A DNA stretch of 64,000 bases from positions 292,620,009 to 292,684,008 of the forward strand of contig JAUPFV010000004.1 of assembly GCA_036936605.1 (NCBI GenBank). Reading direction: 5' to 3'. The position numbers were made by a program, and so were the translations under genes. This stretch comes from Limnanthes douglasii subsp. nivea (Eukaryota > Streptophyta > Magnoliopsida > Brassicales > Limnanthaceae). Shown here one piece after another: positions 1 to 12,108 of the stretch; the stretch's first letter is position 1, and each line of letters opens with the position of its first letter. The notes below the pieces were generated by a model that worked only from the letters and a program-made list of their open reading frames with translations, made no database searches and was not told the DNA's origin.

Positions 1-1065
1 TGTTTAGGATCGAGTTAGCTTATTAGCATAGCATTTTGTTCATGCATTTTGCGTCTTTGATCCCTTGAGTTGCTGTTTCTACTTAAGTAGCCGATGATGA
101 AAATTGTTTGGAATGATAGTAGGAATAAAATCTATTTAGGTTACTTGTCAATTAGCTTGCTTGATGTAGAAGCACAATTAATACATGTAGACTCATCGAT
201 TGTTTTTATGCTAGTTACGGACACACTTGAGTATTGTTATACATAATCCTTTATTAGGTTCAGAATTACACCTTAATCCTTTATTAGCTCATGGATTGCA
301 AAAAGATAAGTTTGGGGGAGTTGAAAGATAAATATGCGTATTATTCAGTTAGGCGTCAAAGGCTAGTAGCCGCTCATCGACGTACGTCCTCTCGCTGGGG
401 GCTGCGTATTGCGAGTAGTCTAGGGGTGGAATGAGATGGAGCGAAACGCACTCATTCCTAATCTAATTTTTAAAAAAAAGACAAGAAAAAAAAGGCAAAA
501 TTGGCTAGGAAGAGCTCTTTGGTACTCGAGTTATTAAGTTCTATGGGACTTTGTGCCTAGTGACCTAAGACTTTTCCTGTCTGGGATCCGCTAACCTAAA
601 GCTCGCTACATGGGCACCATTGTATAAGTCTTTCAGGGACCTCATCCATTGCACGGTCAAATAAGCCTTTGAGTGTCTGTATATAGAGTAAAGCATAATA
701 AATCTTTGACAACCCCGGAGAAATATGGATGTGCAACTTGACTATGAAGAATCTAGGTTGTAATTCGTTTCTAATCTTGTGATTATTATGATGAGAACAA
801 GTAAGGTCCATTAATTTGTACTAAAAACATGTCGAGCGAGTTTAAGCACACACGCACGCTTCTTCACTTGTATTGCTAACATTTGAGTACCTAGTTATTT
901 CCGAGGTCATTACATTCGTTGAGGCATTTATGCTTAATTAGTTACGGTTACTTGTTCGGGATCATTGCGTTCTTGCATTCATTTAAATTCAGTTGCATTC
1001 ATGCATCAATTGTTAAACCTGTTTTGCATTGCTTGAGGACAAGCAACGGTTTAAGTTTGGGGGTT
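1..1065 (+). mobile_element. 3' non-coding internal region of an Athila-like Ty3/gypsy element (5' part outside window)
   Basis: No convincing coding sequence is present; the one minus-strand ORF at 596-811 has no recognisable domain. The stretch ends in a polypurine tract directly before a TG-starting LTR. A second tract-like string, AAGTTTGGGGGAG, lies near 308-320. Long non-coding DNA between the envelope-like region and the 3' LTR is known from Athila-type elements. The lineage call rests on this layout, the long LTR and the tract sequence, not on a seen polymerase, so it is tentative. Confidence 0.5.
1051..1065 (+). other. polypurine tract of the Athila-like element
   Basis: TTAAGTTTGGGGG lies immediately 5' of the LTR start (TGATAAGTGC), the position expected for the plus-strand primer of reverse transcription. 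Confidence 0.6.
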
Positions 1066-1580
1066 TGATAAGTGCATTTCATATCACTTATTACGCTTCC
1101 ATTATTCTTAAATTCGTCATCGGTTCTTAAATATTCGTTGAGTTTTAACGTATTTTTCCAGTATTCTTAAAGACGCTTATGCCGCGGGTAAATTGTGATA
1201 ATATTAATAAATTTGGGGTTGAAATTGAAGAAACTGGAAATTAATTTACTTGAGGGCAATTTTGGAACAGTTGAAAACAAAGAAAAATATATTGATGCTT
1301 GAAAAAATATATTTATGTTGAAAAAAATATTAATGCTTGAAATATATTATGACTAGTGATTTTCCAAAGGAAAATATATTTTCTAAGATATTGTTTAAAA
1401 TATTAAATTAAGAAGAAAATATTAAAGCGAAGCATAAAAGGAAATTAATGCTGAATTAAGAAAACAATTTTAGATTAATCCGAATATTTTATTTAGCTAT
1501 ATTGTTTAAAATATTATTTTATTTAACATAAATATTTACGATACGTAATTTAATTGTTTTTAGGGTTTCGGCAGAATATC

Positions 1581-1589
1581 TATATAAAG
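1581..1589 (+). promoter_or_regulatory. TATA box in the Athila-like LTR
   Basis: TATATAAAG is the best core-promoter match within the LTR and lies about one third of the way in, a plausible U3/R position for element transcription. Confidence 0.45.
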
Positions 1590-1738
1590 AGACGTAAAGG
1601 AGAAAGAAGGTGTGCTGTTTGGTTTCTTGTCTTTTGGCAAAATACAAATAAAAGAAAAAAAAAGAGAATAGAAGAAGAAAGAAGAAAAAGTCGAATGGTC
1701 TACTGACTTGATTACCAATTGGAGTCGTTCGAAAAGCC

Positions 1739-1880
1739 TATACAATTGGTGTTTGTTCGCCTGTGCATATACAATTGGTGTCTGTTCGCCTGTTCGAAAA
1801 GCAAAGCAGCAAAAAAGCAGAGAAACGTGTCTGTTGAAAAGCAAAGCAGAGAAACGTGTCTGTTGAAAAGCAAAGCAGAA
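1739..1880 (+). repeat. short direct repeats within the Athila-like LTR
   Basis: Two copies of a block of about 30 bp containing ATACAATTGGTG and TGTTCGCCTGT are followed by two copies of a block containing GAGAAACGTGTCTGTTG plus AAAAGCAAAGCAG. They lie 150-300 bp downstream of the TATA box, so probably in the transcribed leader. Confidence 0.6.
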
Positions 1881-2820
1881 AAGACAAAACGGACGGCAGG
1901 ACAGTAGGCATGAATTGGGTTTGCGGCAAAAGCAATTGACGGTAAGCGACGGCGATTTGACTTTGAGTTTTTTATGGTTTAATATTTTCGAAACTCTTCT
2001 TCGTTTATTTTTATTTTTATTTTTATTCATCAAACTATGTTAATTTTTAAGACCATGATGATGATTTGTTCGATTATGAACTAATCGTTTTCATGGAACC
2101 TTAGCGGATTTGTTTGAATAATATTTAGGGTTTATTGCTTAATTGATTTTTTGAGATATGTTTATCGGTTACCTAGTATGGTTGTTTTTTTTATTAGATG
2201 CGTCGCGAACATCTAGATTGTTTATCTTTAATGAATGCGAAAGTATATTTAAGGGTTAGAACTTACCATGCTAGCATAGGTTCTTGAATGATTCATATTG
2301 TGATTGTTCATGATTCGTAATATGTCATTAACCATATCATATTACCCTATGTAATCGAAATAGGTAACTTGTGCTTAAAACAAATTGTACCTCAATTCAT
2401 ATAGACATGTAGGATTGTCAATCATGCGGTGTCTGCTTAACTGCTATCTCTTTTGTGGTTGTTTAAGTGGTTTGGATTACGTGTATTGAAAGGTAGCGTA
2501 TTCTGATTTTGTGTTATCTGATTAGTAATCGCAGTATCTTACATATTGATTAAGTATATTAATACTCTGAGTAAAATAAACAATGAAGTTAGGGTTCCAT
2601 GTTTTCTCTCGCATAAGTAAAACTCATTAGATATTCTCGTTACTTGATTTTTCTAGTTACATTCATACTTTATTACTCGTTCAAGCATTAGTTTAATAAT
2701 CATACGTTTTTGCATAAGTGAATTCTGGTCTTATACACCTAGTCTTCGTGGGAACGATCTTTCTTACTTATTACTTGCTATGATTTAATCGCGTATACTT
2801 GCGTGAGAAAATGACTAACA

Positions 2821-3114
2821 CCTTGGTGATTGCTGACAGAAAAATGAGACCATATTTTCAGTCTCATTCTATCATTGTCCGAACGACTTTTTCTTTGAAT
2901 AATGTTCTTCAGAAGGCAAACATATCAAGCAGGATGACCAAATGGTCAGTGGAATTGGGTGATTATGATATTGATCTTGCCTCACAAACTGCAATCAAAG
3001 CTCAATTTGTTGATAATTTCTTGGTAGAGTTTCATTTGGACAGAAGTACTAAACAAGCTACAGAAGAGAAAACTAAAAAAGAGTGGGTTGTCCGGACAGA
3101 TGGTGGATCAAGTA
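2821..3114 (+). pseudogene. element C pol fragment: end of reverse transcriptase and start of RNase H
   Basis: The translation holds the RT thumb/connection end (RKMRPYFQSHSIIVRT, then SSRMTKWSVELGDYDID) and runs to the first RNase H aspartate motif (VVRTDGGSS), where the LTR of element B begins. Upstream RT codons are cut off by the Athila-like LTR, which ends exactly at 2820. The same protein resumes at 24357. It is a broken fragment with no start codon of its own; the remaining codons are open. Homology is clear from the parallel segments in elements B, D, E and F of this window. Confidence 0.85.
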
Positions 3115-3522
3115 TGGTGTGGTTTATTTTCGTCGGAGGGTAAGTTTGTAATTTCTGTTTAGAATTTTGTGGAGTTTTGTGAGTATTTAATGTTTGGGTA
3201 GAAAGTAGAGGGAGAATTAAGCTGTCTGGTTGTATTTAATTTTCATTACCCTCATTTAATGTTGGTGGTTGGGTATTTATACCCTTATATTCGGGCCATA
3301 TGGGATTTTGGGTCATGTTTAATGGACTCGGGTCAAGTTTAAGGACACATTAGTTCTAAGTAGGGGAACATGCAGCTTAGTCAAAAAGTGATTAGGTTTT
3401 AAGTACTTTAGTTCTGTTCGAACAATTCAATGGATGATGGTGTCCGAACTGCTCATGTCCGGTTAGGTGGACATTGTCCAAACTGAACCTGTTCGAGGTG
3501 GTGACAGAATCCGGGCTCATCA
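3115..3522 (-). repeat. element B 3' LTR (left copy)
   Basis: Plus-strand ends are TGGTGTGG...GGGCTCATCA. On the sense (minus) strand the core promoter TATAAATA lies at 3281-3274 inside the near-palindrome GGGTATTTATACCC. It matches the right LTR at 23950-24356 with about 5% divergence. Confidence 0.9.
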
Positions 3523-3538
3523 GTAGCTCCTTCTTTAG
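3523..3538 (-). other. element B polypurine tract (degenerate)
   Basis: Minus-strand AAAGAAGGAGCTAC abuts the 3' LTR. It differs from the AAAAAAGGGGCTCC form seen in D and E, in line with greater age. Confidence 0.6.
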
Positions 3539-3686
3539 GTGGTGTTCAAAAACCTTTGGCAAGACCTGAAAAACAGTCTGTTTCTAGTGACAGTTACATC
3601 CGGACATGTCCTTCAAATTGTGTCATAGATTTATCCGGATTGAAAATGGTTCTTGAATTTAAACGGTTTCTTTTCAGAGTTCGTGG

Positions 3687-3876
3687 GACACGTGTCTCTC
3701 TCTGGTTCGTTAATTCAGCCGTTTTTTCACTTAGAATTTCGCTCCCACCTTCTCTGAAAATCAACCTCTTCATTTAAAGAAGATGATGTCAGGGTCGTTC
3801 CCTAATCATTACAATCCTTTCGAATTCTCCTAGCCTCCTAGGTATCAAAGCCTCATTTTGTGTGTCTACTATAAAT
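3687..3876 (+). promoter_or_regulatory. promoter of the antisense gene of B (G-box plus TATA)
   Basis: The palindrome GACACGTGTC lies at 3687-3696 and TATAAAT at 3870-3876. The TATA box is 108 nt before the ATG at 3978. The same pair at near-identical spacing occurs in D and E. Confidence 0.65.
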
Positions 3877-3977
3877 TAATCACTTCTTCACTGTTTTATC
3901 ATCATCTTCATACTTACTTTGCCAAATTTCAGAGCTTTCTCTCTCAAACACAAATACTTCTTTTTGGTTGTGAGTTT

Positions 3978-6934
3978 ATGTTTACAGCTAGGAACGCTTT
4001 AATCAAAGGCGGGTGGCTTAATCTATCAGAGCTAGAAAAGGCACAAAAAGTTGAACGGGAAAGGCGCATTGCTGCAGGCCTACCTACTTCCCCTATCGAC
4101 AATCCAGTAATCCCAAACACAGAACCTGACCAGGGTTCCTCCTCAACCAGAAGTGTAAAACCGAGGAGATTGTTTCAAACCAACCTTTCTCCTATTGTTT
4201 CAGGCTCGTCAGTTCAAGAATCAGAGCCCACTGTTGAACCAGGACAAGCAGTTATCAGTTTCAAAAAGCCTTCCCCATTTATAGCCATGGGGTCAGATGC
4301 AGAAGTCTCTCCCAATAAACTAGTTGATCGGAGAAGAGGTCGCCTGGTAAAAGGGTAGGCTTCAAAAGGCACACCTTCAAAATCCGGGGCCAAAGATAGC
4401 AACACGGGGTCAGAGGCACCCATAAAAGTTCCTAAGGACAAGCTGTCCGGTCCGGAGGCCTCTAGCCCAAGCCTTCGAAGAGAAATTAACACATCTGAGC
4501 CCCAGCCGGAGGCCAGAGTTCAGATGAGTATTGAAGCCCAATAATCCGGAGGCCAGACTGAACCAACTCCTAACTCCACTCCCCCAAAAACAACCGAAAA
4601 TCCCTCCTCGATAATGGAGGAAGCAATGGAGGATTCCATCGAAGAGGCTCCGTTTGACTCCAAAGTCTCCGGACAAACAAGTGACGCTAGTGCTGCCAAG
4701 AAGGATAAAGGCAAAGAAAAACTATGTTTAAGGCATCCGGATTTGCCGGAGTGTCTTGTGGGAAAAGTGGGACCTTGTTTCTACAAGGTCAATGTTAAGT
4801 ATTTACTTGCTTTACAAAAAATTAATTATGTCTTCATCCACACAGCCAAACTGGGTCGGATGCGAACGAAGTGGGCGATTCCGGAGAACATAAAAATAAG
4901 GATCCCAATAGACCCTGAAACGCCAATGGACTACAAGCTTAGTGAAGTGGTCATCTTTACTGAACTCTTTAACTGGGGATTAAGGTTTCCTTTAGATTTG
5001 GAGATAGTCAGATATCTGCACCTCATAAAGCTCTGCCCAAGTCAACTGAGCCCTAATGCTTGGTACACCCTCATGGCCTGTATCATGGCTTCCAGGCTCT
5101 CTGGAATTCCTCTTCCGATGGAGGAATTCGCTATTGTGGCCAGCCTCTGCAGAAACCCTCATATCCCCTTTTATCACTTCAACATGGGTGATAACTATAA
5201 GGCAGTGGATGACCTGCTTAAGTCGGAGAGAAATTGGAGGACTCACTTCCTGTTCGTGAGTGGCGCTTGGGAGAATGGGAGGAAGATCCAAGCCGGAGTG
5301 AACCCGAGTCTCCTCACCACCAGATGGCGAAGTGATCGTAAGAATCCCACCTCACATTCTCATTTTTATTTTTATCAAATTTGTTTAACTGACTGGTCTT
5401 GTCTTTTTTCAGAGCTGCCTAAAGACTTCAATAATTATTTAAAGGCCGGGCAGACCACTTGTACCAAGATCAACACTTGGGCTGCTGAAAAGTGGGGAAA
5501 CCATTTTCATGATGCCTTTATGGAGGCAATCTAGCAAGGTCCCACCTCTGGAACACTACTGGCCGGAGGGACTTGACCTGGGAGGAACTTACCACTCCAC
5601 CCCCTCCGGATGTAGTCCTTAAAAGAACATATGCACCGGACGGGTCACTATATTTTCCAGGTCGAGCCAAGGCCCCAAGTAAAATGAAAGGCAAAAAAGG
5701 GAAGGGCAAGAAGAAAGTGGTTGAAGCTAATCCTACTGAGGCGGAGGAAACTGATCCATCAAACCAAGAGGGGCCAGTTCCAAGTCAGATTGATGCTGCT
5801 CTTCTCGAATCTGTAGAGCAGGAGAGTGCTAGAGAATAGGTAGGATCTCCAAAGCTTCCAAAGGTTCCTAAGAGGGACAAGAAACGGGGAGCAGAAAGTA
5901 AGGACAGGAAGGCCAAGAAGAAAAAGACCTCCATGGGCGATGAACTTTCTCTCCGGCCTTCGGAGCCCTTCCCTCCTGTTGACCCTACTGATCCAACAAG
6001 ACCAAAAGAGATCCCCGGTGACTTTCAAACCGATGAGGTTGGAGGAGGAGACATTAGCATCGACGGTGTCGACATCACAGGGCTTGATGGACTTGGTGAC
6101 AATTTTGCAAACCTTCCCAGAGATGACTTTGTTGGGCCTTACCTCCCTCCGAGCACTTCGAACACCGTTACCTTCAATGGTAAAACTTTCACCGTTTCAA
6201 GTGAAAATGATATTATAACTCACTCTATATTAAGTAATGTTCAGCCGGTGCTGGTTCTGGAAAAACAAGTGCGAGGTCAGTCAGCAATCATTACTGCCCT
6301 TAATTCTGATAAGGAGACACTGTCTGATGACCTCCTTACTGCCACCCAAAATGCTGATGTTTTGAGGAGAGAAAACGATGAGCTAAAGAAGAGCCAGGAG
6401 GGTTGGACCACAAAGGTTGCTACCATAGAAGATACCATCAAAGGCCTACGGGAAAAGCTGTCCGGGCTAGAGAAAGATCTCATCTCTTCCAAAGAGGAGA
6501 TGAAGACCAAGGATCAATTCATTCTTACTTTGACCAACGACAAGATCGCACTCGAGGACTCGGTGTCCAAGGCTACAGAGGAAAAATCTGATCTGCTAAG
6601 GGAGCAAGAGGAAAAAAATTTAGGCCAAGATTGATGCTTATACCAACAATGTGATAGACAGACAAGAAGAGATGTATGCCAAGGTGAAGTCGGACATGGT
6701 CTTGATTTTTCACGAGAAGTTTCCGAAGAGGAATCTGGGAGACTTATGGACTTTTGTAGAGTATCCAAACCTTCCCTTTCATACGATGGCTGAGGGTGAC
6801 AAGTTTTATTTCTCGAGTGCATCCTCATCCGATGAAGAAGATAATTTTGGGGAGAGTCCAGGTGAGGAGGATGATGAACCCAAGAATAAGAAAACAAGTG
6901 AGGCTGAGCCGTCTTCAAAGGCTCAGTCTTTAAA
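3978..6934 (+). pseudogene. antisense accessory gene of element B (Transposase_28/PMD-like, coiled-coil protein), decayed
   Basis: It starts at ATG 3978 (MFTARNALIKGGW), the start shared by all five copies. Exon 1 runs to 5337 and exon 2 from 5413. Order of parts: a conserved N-terminal 35 residues (WLNLSELEKAQKVERERR), a Ser/Pro-rich linker, a globular domain of about 200 residues (VGPCFYKVNVKYL, FNWGLRFPLDLE, SQLSPNAWYTLM) that resembles the plant 'putative gypsy type transposon' domain, a basic nuclear-localisation-like stretch (KKRGAESK, KKKKTS), a long coiled coil and an acidic tail. Stops at 4356 and about 4541, a frameshift near 5530 and others break it. The function is unknown; nuclear location is inferred from the basic stretch. 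Confidence 0.75.
5338..5412 (+). other. intron of the antisense gene of B (75 nt)
   Basis: The donor GTAAGAAT follows AGTGATC, and a pyrimidine run ending TTTTTTCAG precedes AGCTGCC. Splicing after the first base of a codon joins ...RSD to QLPKDF, matching the other copies. Confidence 0.8.
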
Positions 6935-6975
6935 TATCAATTATCTTTTACCTTTTGTTTTGATTGAACTAAAGT

Positions 6976-7073
6976 CCTTGGAAGGCCAAGGCATTCTTGT
7001 AACTATGTCCGGTGTTTGATCGGAGAGATCTTATTGCTTTGATTGACAATTTAAAGTCCTTGGATGGCCAAGG
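6976..7073 (+). other. paired stem-loops after the antisense gene of B
   Basis: CCTTGGAAGGCCAAGG (6976-6991) and CCTTGGATGGCCAAGG (7058-7073) can each fold with a 6-bp CCTTGG/CCAAGG stem. The same pair follows this gene in D and E, which suggests a 3' UTR or 3'-end-processing element. Confidence 0.55.
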
Positions 7074-7336
7074 CACTCTGGTCGTTTTAATAAGTATGTT
7101 TATTTTGCAAAATTCTTGCATTCTTTCATAGTTTTTAAATTTTGGTGGCTAATGTTTAAACAACCCTTAGTTATTTCATAAACATCTTAAAGTGAGAGTG
7201 TTTAAATTCTCTGATGACAAATGTTTAAGTAGTCATCACACCTTTAATTCAATTCGGCCGATGTAACAAAAATTTGACAAGAAACAAAATAAGAACACTC
7301 AAAATTTTTAAGAAGGCATCAAATTTTATAAAAAAG

Positions 7337-7432
7337 CCCGGACACCTCATTAAAACCTCCCCGCGCCACCAGGGTAGGAAAGAGTATGCCCCCAAATATT
7401 TATATGGATTTTTAAACAAGTAAATATTTACA
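7337..7432. other. conserved block between the convergent genes of B
   Basis: A GC-rich block (CCTCCCCGCGCCACCAGGG) is followed by an inverted repeat AAATATTTA (7394-7402) and TAAATATTT (7421-7429), just past the integrase stop. Both parts recur in D; the block also recurs in C and F. Confidence 0.55.
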
Positions 7433-7438
7433 TAGTTT

Positions 7439-10400
7439 CTATTCCAAGTACATCCGGAGATGCTCAATATTCCAAGGGTGATTCAAAACCCTTCCATCCT
7501 TGTCTTCTAGCCAGTATGTCCCAGGTTTAAGACTTTCAATGACCACATAGGGTCCTTCCCAAGTTGGTGCTATTTTGCCGAGCAGCTTCTCTTTAGTGTG
7601 TAAGAAGACTTTCCTTAACACTTTGTCCCCCGGCTGAAAATCTCTTCTTTTAACTTTGGAAGCAAACATGCTTCTCATCAAACCCTGATAGTGCGCAGCT
7701 CTAAGGTGAGCCTTAACTCTTCTTTTGTCTACTAAGTCAAGTTGGCCTCTGATTGCCACTTCGTTAGCGTGTTCGGTGAAATTGTGAACTCGAAATGAAG
7801 GGAGAGTTGCTTCTATGGGAGCTATGGCATCCATCCCATAGACCAAGGCAAAAGGTGACTCTTGTGTTGCAGCCCCAGGTGTAGTCCGGTAGGCCCACAA
7901 AACCTCTTGTAAATAGCTAGGCCATTTTCCAGCAGCCCCTTCTAGATTTTTCTTCAATCCGGACAGTATAGTTCTATTAGCCACTTCAACCTGACCATTT
8001 GCTTGTGGGTGGAAAGGTGAAGAGAAACAATGTTGTATACCTCTATAGCCACCAAAACTCTCCATTTCCTTGTTGTCGAACTGTGGCCCATTGTCTGTCG
8101 TTATCTTCTGTGGAATGCCAAATCTGCAACAGATATTGGATAAAATAAATTTTATGATAGCTTTGGATGTTGTACCTGCTAGTGGGGCTGCTTCGATCCA
8201 CTTCGAAAAATAGTCAATAGCCACAATTATTGTTCTGCGCCCTCCGGACGCCATAGGTAGAGGTCCCACCAAATCCAGCCCCCATCGAGCAAAGGGTATT
8301 GGCTCAGAAATTGAATCTAATGGGGTGGCTGGAACATGAATTTCGCTGCTATGTCTCTGGCATGGGTCACGCCTTCTCACCAGCTCCTTAGCATCTTGCA
8401 TTATAGTGGGCCAATAATAACCAGCCAACAAAACCCTCCTTGTTAGAGCCCTGAACCCACAGTGAGTTGATCCCTCACCATCATGTAGTTCGGAGAGGAC
8501 TATTTGAGATTCATCAACTCCCAAACATCGTAAGAGGGGTTTACTGTAAGACATTTTATAAAGAACATCTCTTAGTATGACAAAACCACGAGCTTTGTAC
8601 TTCACTTTTCTTGTTATTGACTTATCCGGAGGCAAGATGCCATCAGAGAGATATTGAAGGAAAGGAAACCTCCAATCTTGGGGTTGTCCCATTTGTATAT
8701 CGAAGCTTTCTTCCTCCTTACCCATATTGAGTTGAATGGAAGGGCACTCCAGCACATGGATCCAACGGTATGATTCAGTATATGCTATGGTTGCCAAGGA
8801 GTCTGCTAGCTCATTTTATGTTCGAGGTATGTGCTCATAAACAACACTCTTGAACTTAAGTGCCACATCTTTGAGAATAAGTAAGTGTTTTATTAGTTGC
8901 TTCTTTTTAGCTTCAGATTGACCTTGCGCATGGTGGATAAAAAGCTGGGAATCACTCATCAACTTGACCCTTTTGGCCCCACAAATATGAGCTAACTTTA
9001 AACCAGTTATAGCAGCTTCATATTCAGACTCATTGTTAGAAGCCCTAAAAGCAAAACATATAGCTTGGTACATTTTGTCACCATACGGAGAGGTCAAGCA
9101 TATCCCTGCACCACATCCCATAGTAGTCGATCCACCATTCGTCCGGACGACCCAGACCTTTTTGTCTTTCATCTCAGTCATTTAGTCTGTATCCCTATCT
9201 GAGTGGAATTCAACTAAGAAATCAGCCACAGTTTGGGCTTTGATTGTTGTTCGAGGAGCAAAATCAATATCAAAGTCCCCCAGTTCCACTGACCCCTTAG
9301 TCATTCTACTCTAAATATCCACCTTTTGTAAAACGTTTTTCAGGGGATAAGACGTCCGGACAATAATAGGATGAGCCTGAAAATAAGGCCTCATCTTCCT
9401 AGCAGCAATTACCAGGGCTAGTGCTAACTTTTCAAACTTTAGATAGCGTTTTTCTGCATCTAGCAAGCTCTTGCTGATGTAATACACCGGACGGGGGTAA
9501 TTATCCACCTCCCTTACCAATACAGCACTGATGGTACAGCTGGAAACTGCCAATTATACGAAGAGTGTCTCCCCATCAACAGGTTTAAATAAAGTCTTGG
9601 GAGAGGACAAATGTTTTTTATCTCATTGAAAGCCTCATCACATTGTGAAGTCCAGTCAAATCCCTTTGCACCTTTTAAAATTTGAAAAAACGGGGCACAT
9701 ATGTCCGAAGACCTCGAGATGAACCGATTTAACGCAGTCAACCTCCCAGTCAACCGTTGTACCTCTTTAATATTCCGAGGAGGCTCCATTTGAAATAAAG
9801 CACTAATCTGGTCCGGATTAAGCTATATCCCTTGCTCACTTATTATGTACCCTAGGAATTTTCCGGACTGCACTCCGAACACACACTTCTCTGGATTTAG
9901 TTTCAAATTTACTTTTACTAAGTTAGCAAAAGTTTCTTGTAGATCTGCCAAGTGTAGCTCTTCGTCCACACTTTTTACCATCATGTCGTCAATATACACT
10001 TCCATATTTCTTTCAATTTGATCAGCAAAGGCTTTGTTTACTAACCTCTAATAGGTAGCCCTAGCATTTTTTAACCCAAAAGGCATCACCTTATAACAAT
10101 GAAGGCCCCTATCAGTGACAAACGTAGTATACTCCTGATCGTTCGGATCTACTTGAATCCTGTTATACCCGGAGAAGGCATCCATGAAAGATAGTAGCTT
10201 ATTTCCAGATGTAGAATCCACCAGCTGATCAATCCGGGGGACAAGATATAAATCTTTTGGGCAAGCCCTGTTGAGATCTGTAAAATCAATACACATACGC
10301 CACTTGCCATTTTTCTTTTTCATCAAGACCGGGTTGGCTGTCCATAAAGGATACTGAGACTCCTTTATATGCCCCATTTTAGTAAGGCTGTCGACTTCTT

Positions 10401-11258
10401 GAACAATGACATCAGCCTTTTCCTTGGAAAAATCTCTTCTTTTTTGTATCACAGGTGCTATGTCTCTCTGGATGGACAAGTGGTGTGATATGATATATGT
10501 TGGTACCCCGGTAACATCAGCATTGCACCAAGCAAAAACATGTTGATGGTCTTTTAGGAATTTTAACATTTTACCTTTCAGTTCAGAGGCGATTTTGGAC
10601 CCTATCTTATCATTTTTTCCCTCTTCCAAAGAATGTGTTTCAACTTCTTCAACCAGTATTAAAACTCCAGGGGTCTGTCTAGGGTCATCGATTTCACCCT
10701 CACCCCCAGAAAGCCCCTCAAACTGTTATTCTTCATTGATACGAACTGCCCCCAACGTCCGAGGGGCCAATGTTGTTGCATAACCCTCTCTTGCAATCTT
10801 TTGGCTGCTCCGAACAACTCCCACTTGTCCTTGCACAACATATTTCAAACATTTGTGGACTGTTGAGGCCACTGCATGCATCCTAGAGAGCCAACACCTC
10901 CCTAGAATAGCATTGTAACAAGTGGGACAATCCACCACGATAAACAGTATTTTAACCATCTTCTTAAAAGGGATTTTGCCCAACAAAACTGCCTCTTCGA
11001 ACTCCCCGATCACATCTGCTGAGCCTCCAGTGAAATCCACAATTGACCTGTTCGAACGCTGAATTACCGCAAGATTTTTCATCTTTTTGTAAGAAGTTAA
11101 AAAGAGGATATTGGCTGAACTCCCAGTATCCACCAAAATTCGTCTTATGTCATTTCCCCCAATGGATGCTCCTATGACAACAACATCTTCATGAAGACCT
11201 GCTATATCCCTCAAGTCATCCTCATCGAACACAATGAAGGGAAATGAAATCTGTGATT
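7439..11258 (-). pseudogene. element B pol, downstream part: protease, RT, RNase H, integrase
   Basis: Read on the minus strand from 11258, just inside the D insertion. An aspartic protease with active site VDTGSSANIL (near 11130) is followed by an in-frame TAA (10728-10726) and then RT with the YIDDMMVKS catalytic loop near 9990. RNase H (TNGGSTTMGCGAG; the usual first Asp of DGGS is Asn) and integrase follow. Integrase has the zinc-binding HCGF...C-DPC region, LDLVGPLP...AIDYF, TDNGPQFDN and the glutamate of NGQVEVANR. The ORF 8797-7439 (452 aa) is intact integrase plus its tail, ending MYLE. There is no chromodomain. Frameshifts near 9550, 9810 and 10030 and a stop near 8815 disable it. 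Confidence 0.88.
10726..10728 (-). other. in-frame stop between protease and RT (B, TAA)
   Basis: Context is GAA-TAA-CAG-TTT-GAG. Protease and RT are in the same frame on either side. D, E and F have a stop at the same codon. Confidence 0.7.
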
Positions 11259-11666
11259 TGGTGTGGTTAATTTATGTCTGAGGGTAATCGGGTAATTTGT
11301 TCGGAGTTTTGTGGAAGCTTATGGGTATTTAATATTTTGAGTAGAGAGTAAAGGGAGAATTAAGCTGTCTGGTTGCAGTTAATTTTTATTACCTATATTT
11401 AATACAAATGGTTGGGTATTTATACCCTTACATCTGGGCTTTATGGGTTTTCGGGTCATGTTTAATGGACCCGGGTCATGTTTAAAGACCCATGAGCTCT
11501 TAGTAGGAGAGCAAGCAGCTTAGTCAAGAAGTGTTTAGGTTTTTTTAGTACTTTTGTCATAGTTCGAACAGTCCAATGGGCTAAGTGTTCAAAGTGGTCT
11601 GTCCGGTCCGATGGCCTTGGTCCGATCTGTCCCTGTCCGGAGAGGAAGCAGTTTTTGGACTCATCC
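11259..11666 (-). repeat. element D 3' LTR (left copy)
   Basis: It starts TGGTGTGGTTAATTT and ends ...GGACTCATCC; the right LTR ends CATCA, so the last base has mutated here. The palindromic GGGTATTTATACCC TATA region on the sense strand is retained. Confidence 0.9.
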
Positions 11667-11681
11667 GGAGCCCCTTTTTTA
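11667..11681 (-). other. element D polypurine tract
   Basis: Minus-strand TAAAAAAGGGGCTCC directly abuts the 3' LTR, as in element E. Confidence 0.8.
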
Positions 11682-11830
11682 GGTGTTTGTTCAAATGCCT
11701 TTGTCAAAAACCTGAAAAACAGTCCGATGTTCAGGGGCAGTTTTAACCCGGACAGGTCTGTCCGTGTTGTGGTTTTATCCGGACTGATAAAGCTTCGTGA
11801 ATCCAAAAGGTTTTTTGCCAGAGTCTATGA

Positions 11831-12010
11831 GACACGTGTCACTTTTTGGTTGGTTTCTTCAGCCGTTTTTTCACCTTGAATCTCGCACCCACCTTCTTCA
11901 AAAAGTAACCTCTTCATTAAAGAGGGTGACATCAGCGCCGTTTTTTAATCATTACCAATCTTTTCGAATTCTCCTAGGAATCAAACTCCTTTTTCAGATT
12001 CACTATAAAT
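11831..12010 (+). promoter_or_regulatory. promoter of the antisense gene of D (G-box plus TATA)
   Basis: GACACGTGTC at 11831-11840 and TATAAAT at 12004-12010. The TATA box is 105 nt before the ATG at 12109. Confidence 0.65.
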
Positions 12011-12108
12011 TGAAATACTTTCTACTGTTTCACCATCACTCTCATTTTTACTCTGCAAATTTCTCAAAGCTTTTTTCTCTCCAAGATAAATTTTTACCCA
12101 GTTTGTTT

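Larger units (their letters stand above)
1066..2820 (+). repeat. 3' LTR of the Athila-like element, about 1755 bp
   Basis: It starts TGATAAGTGC after the polypurine tract and ends ...GACTAACA. At 2821 the sequence switches at once to reverse-transcriptase codons of element C, so the right LTR boundary is well defined. The tail (GTGGGAACGATC, then TACTTGC and TATACTTGCG) resembles ends of long plant gypsy LTRs. The predicted target duplication is CCTTG (2821-2825); its partner would lie left of the window. The minus-strand ORF at 1560-2033 is low-complexity and not believed to be a gene. Confidence 0.65.

Noticed and set aside
1560..2033. 157-aa minus-strand ORF in the Athila-like LTR
   Set aside because: Low-complexity translation (Lys/Asn and Cys/Phe runs) created by the A/T-rich leader and repeats; no domain, and it lies inside an LTR.
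4992..5291. Minus-strand ORFs within the antisense genes (also 12739-13152, 28597-28851 and similar)
   Set aside because: Shadows of the coding strand that exist only because the true frame is conserved; no domain.
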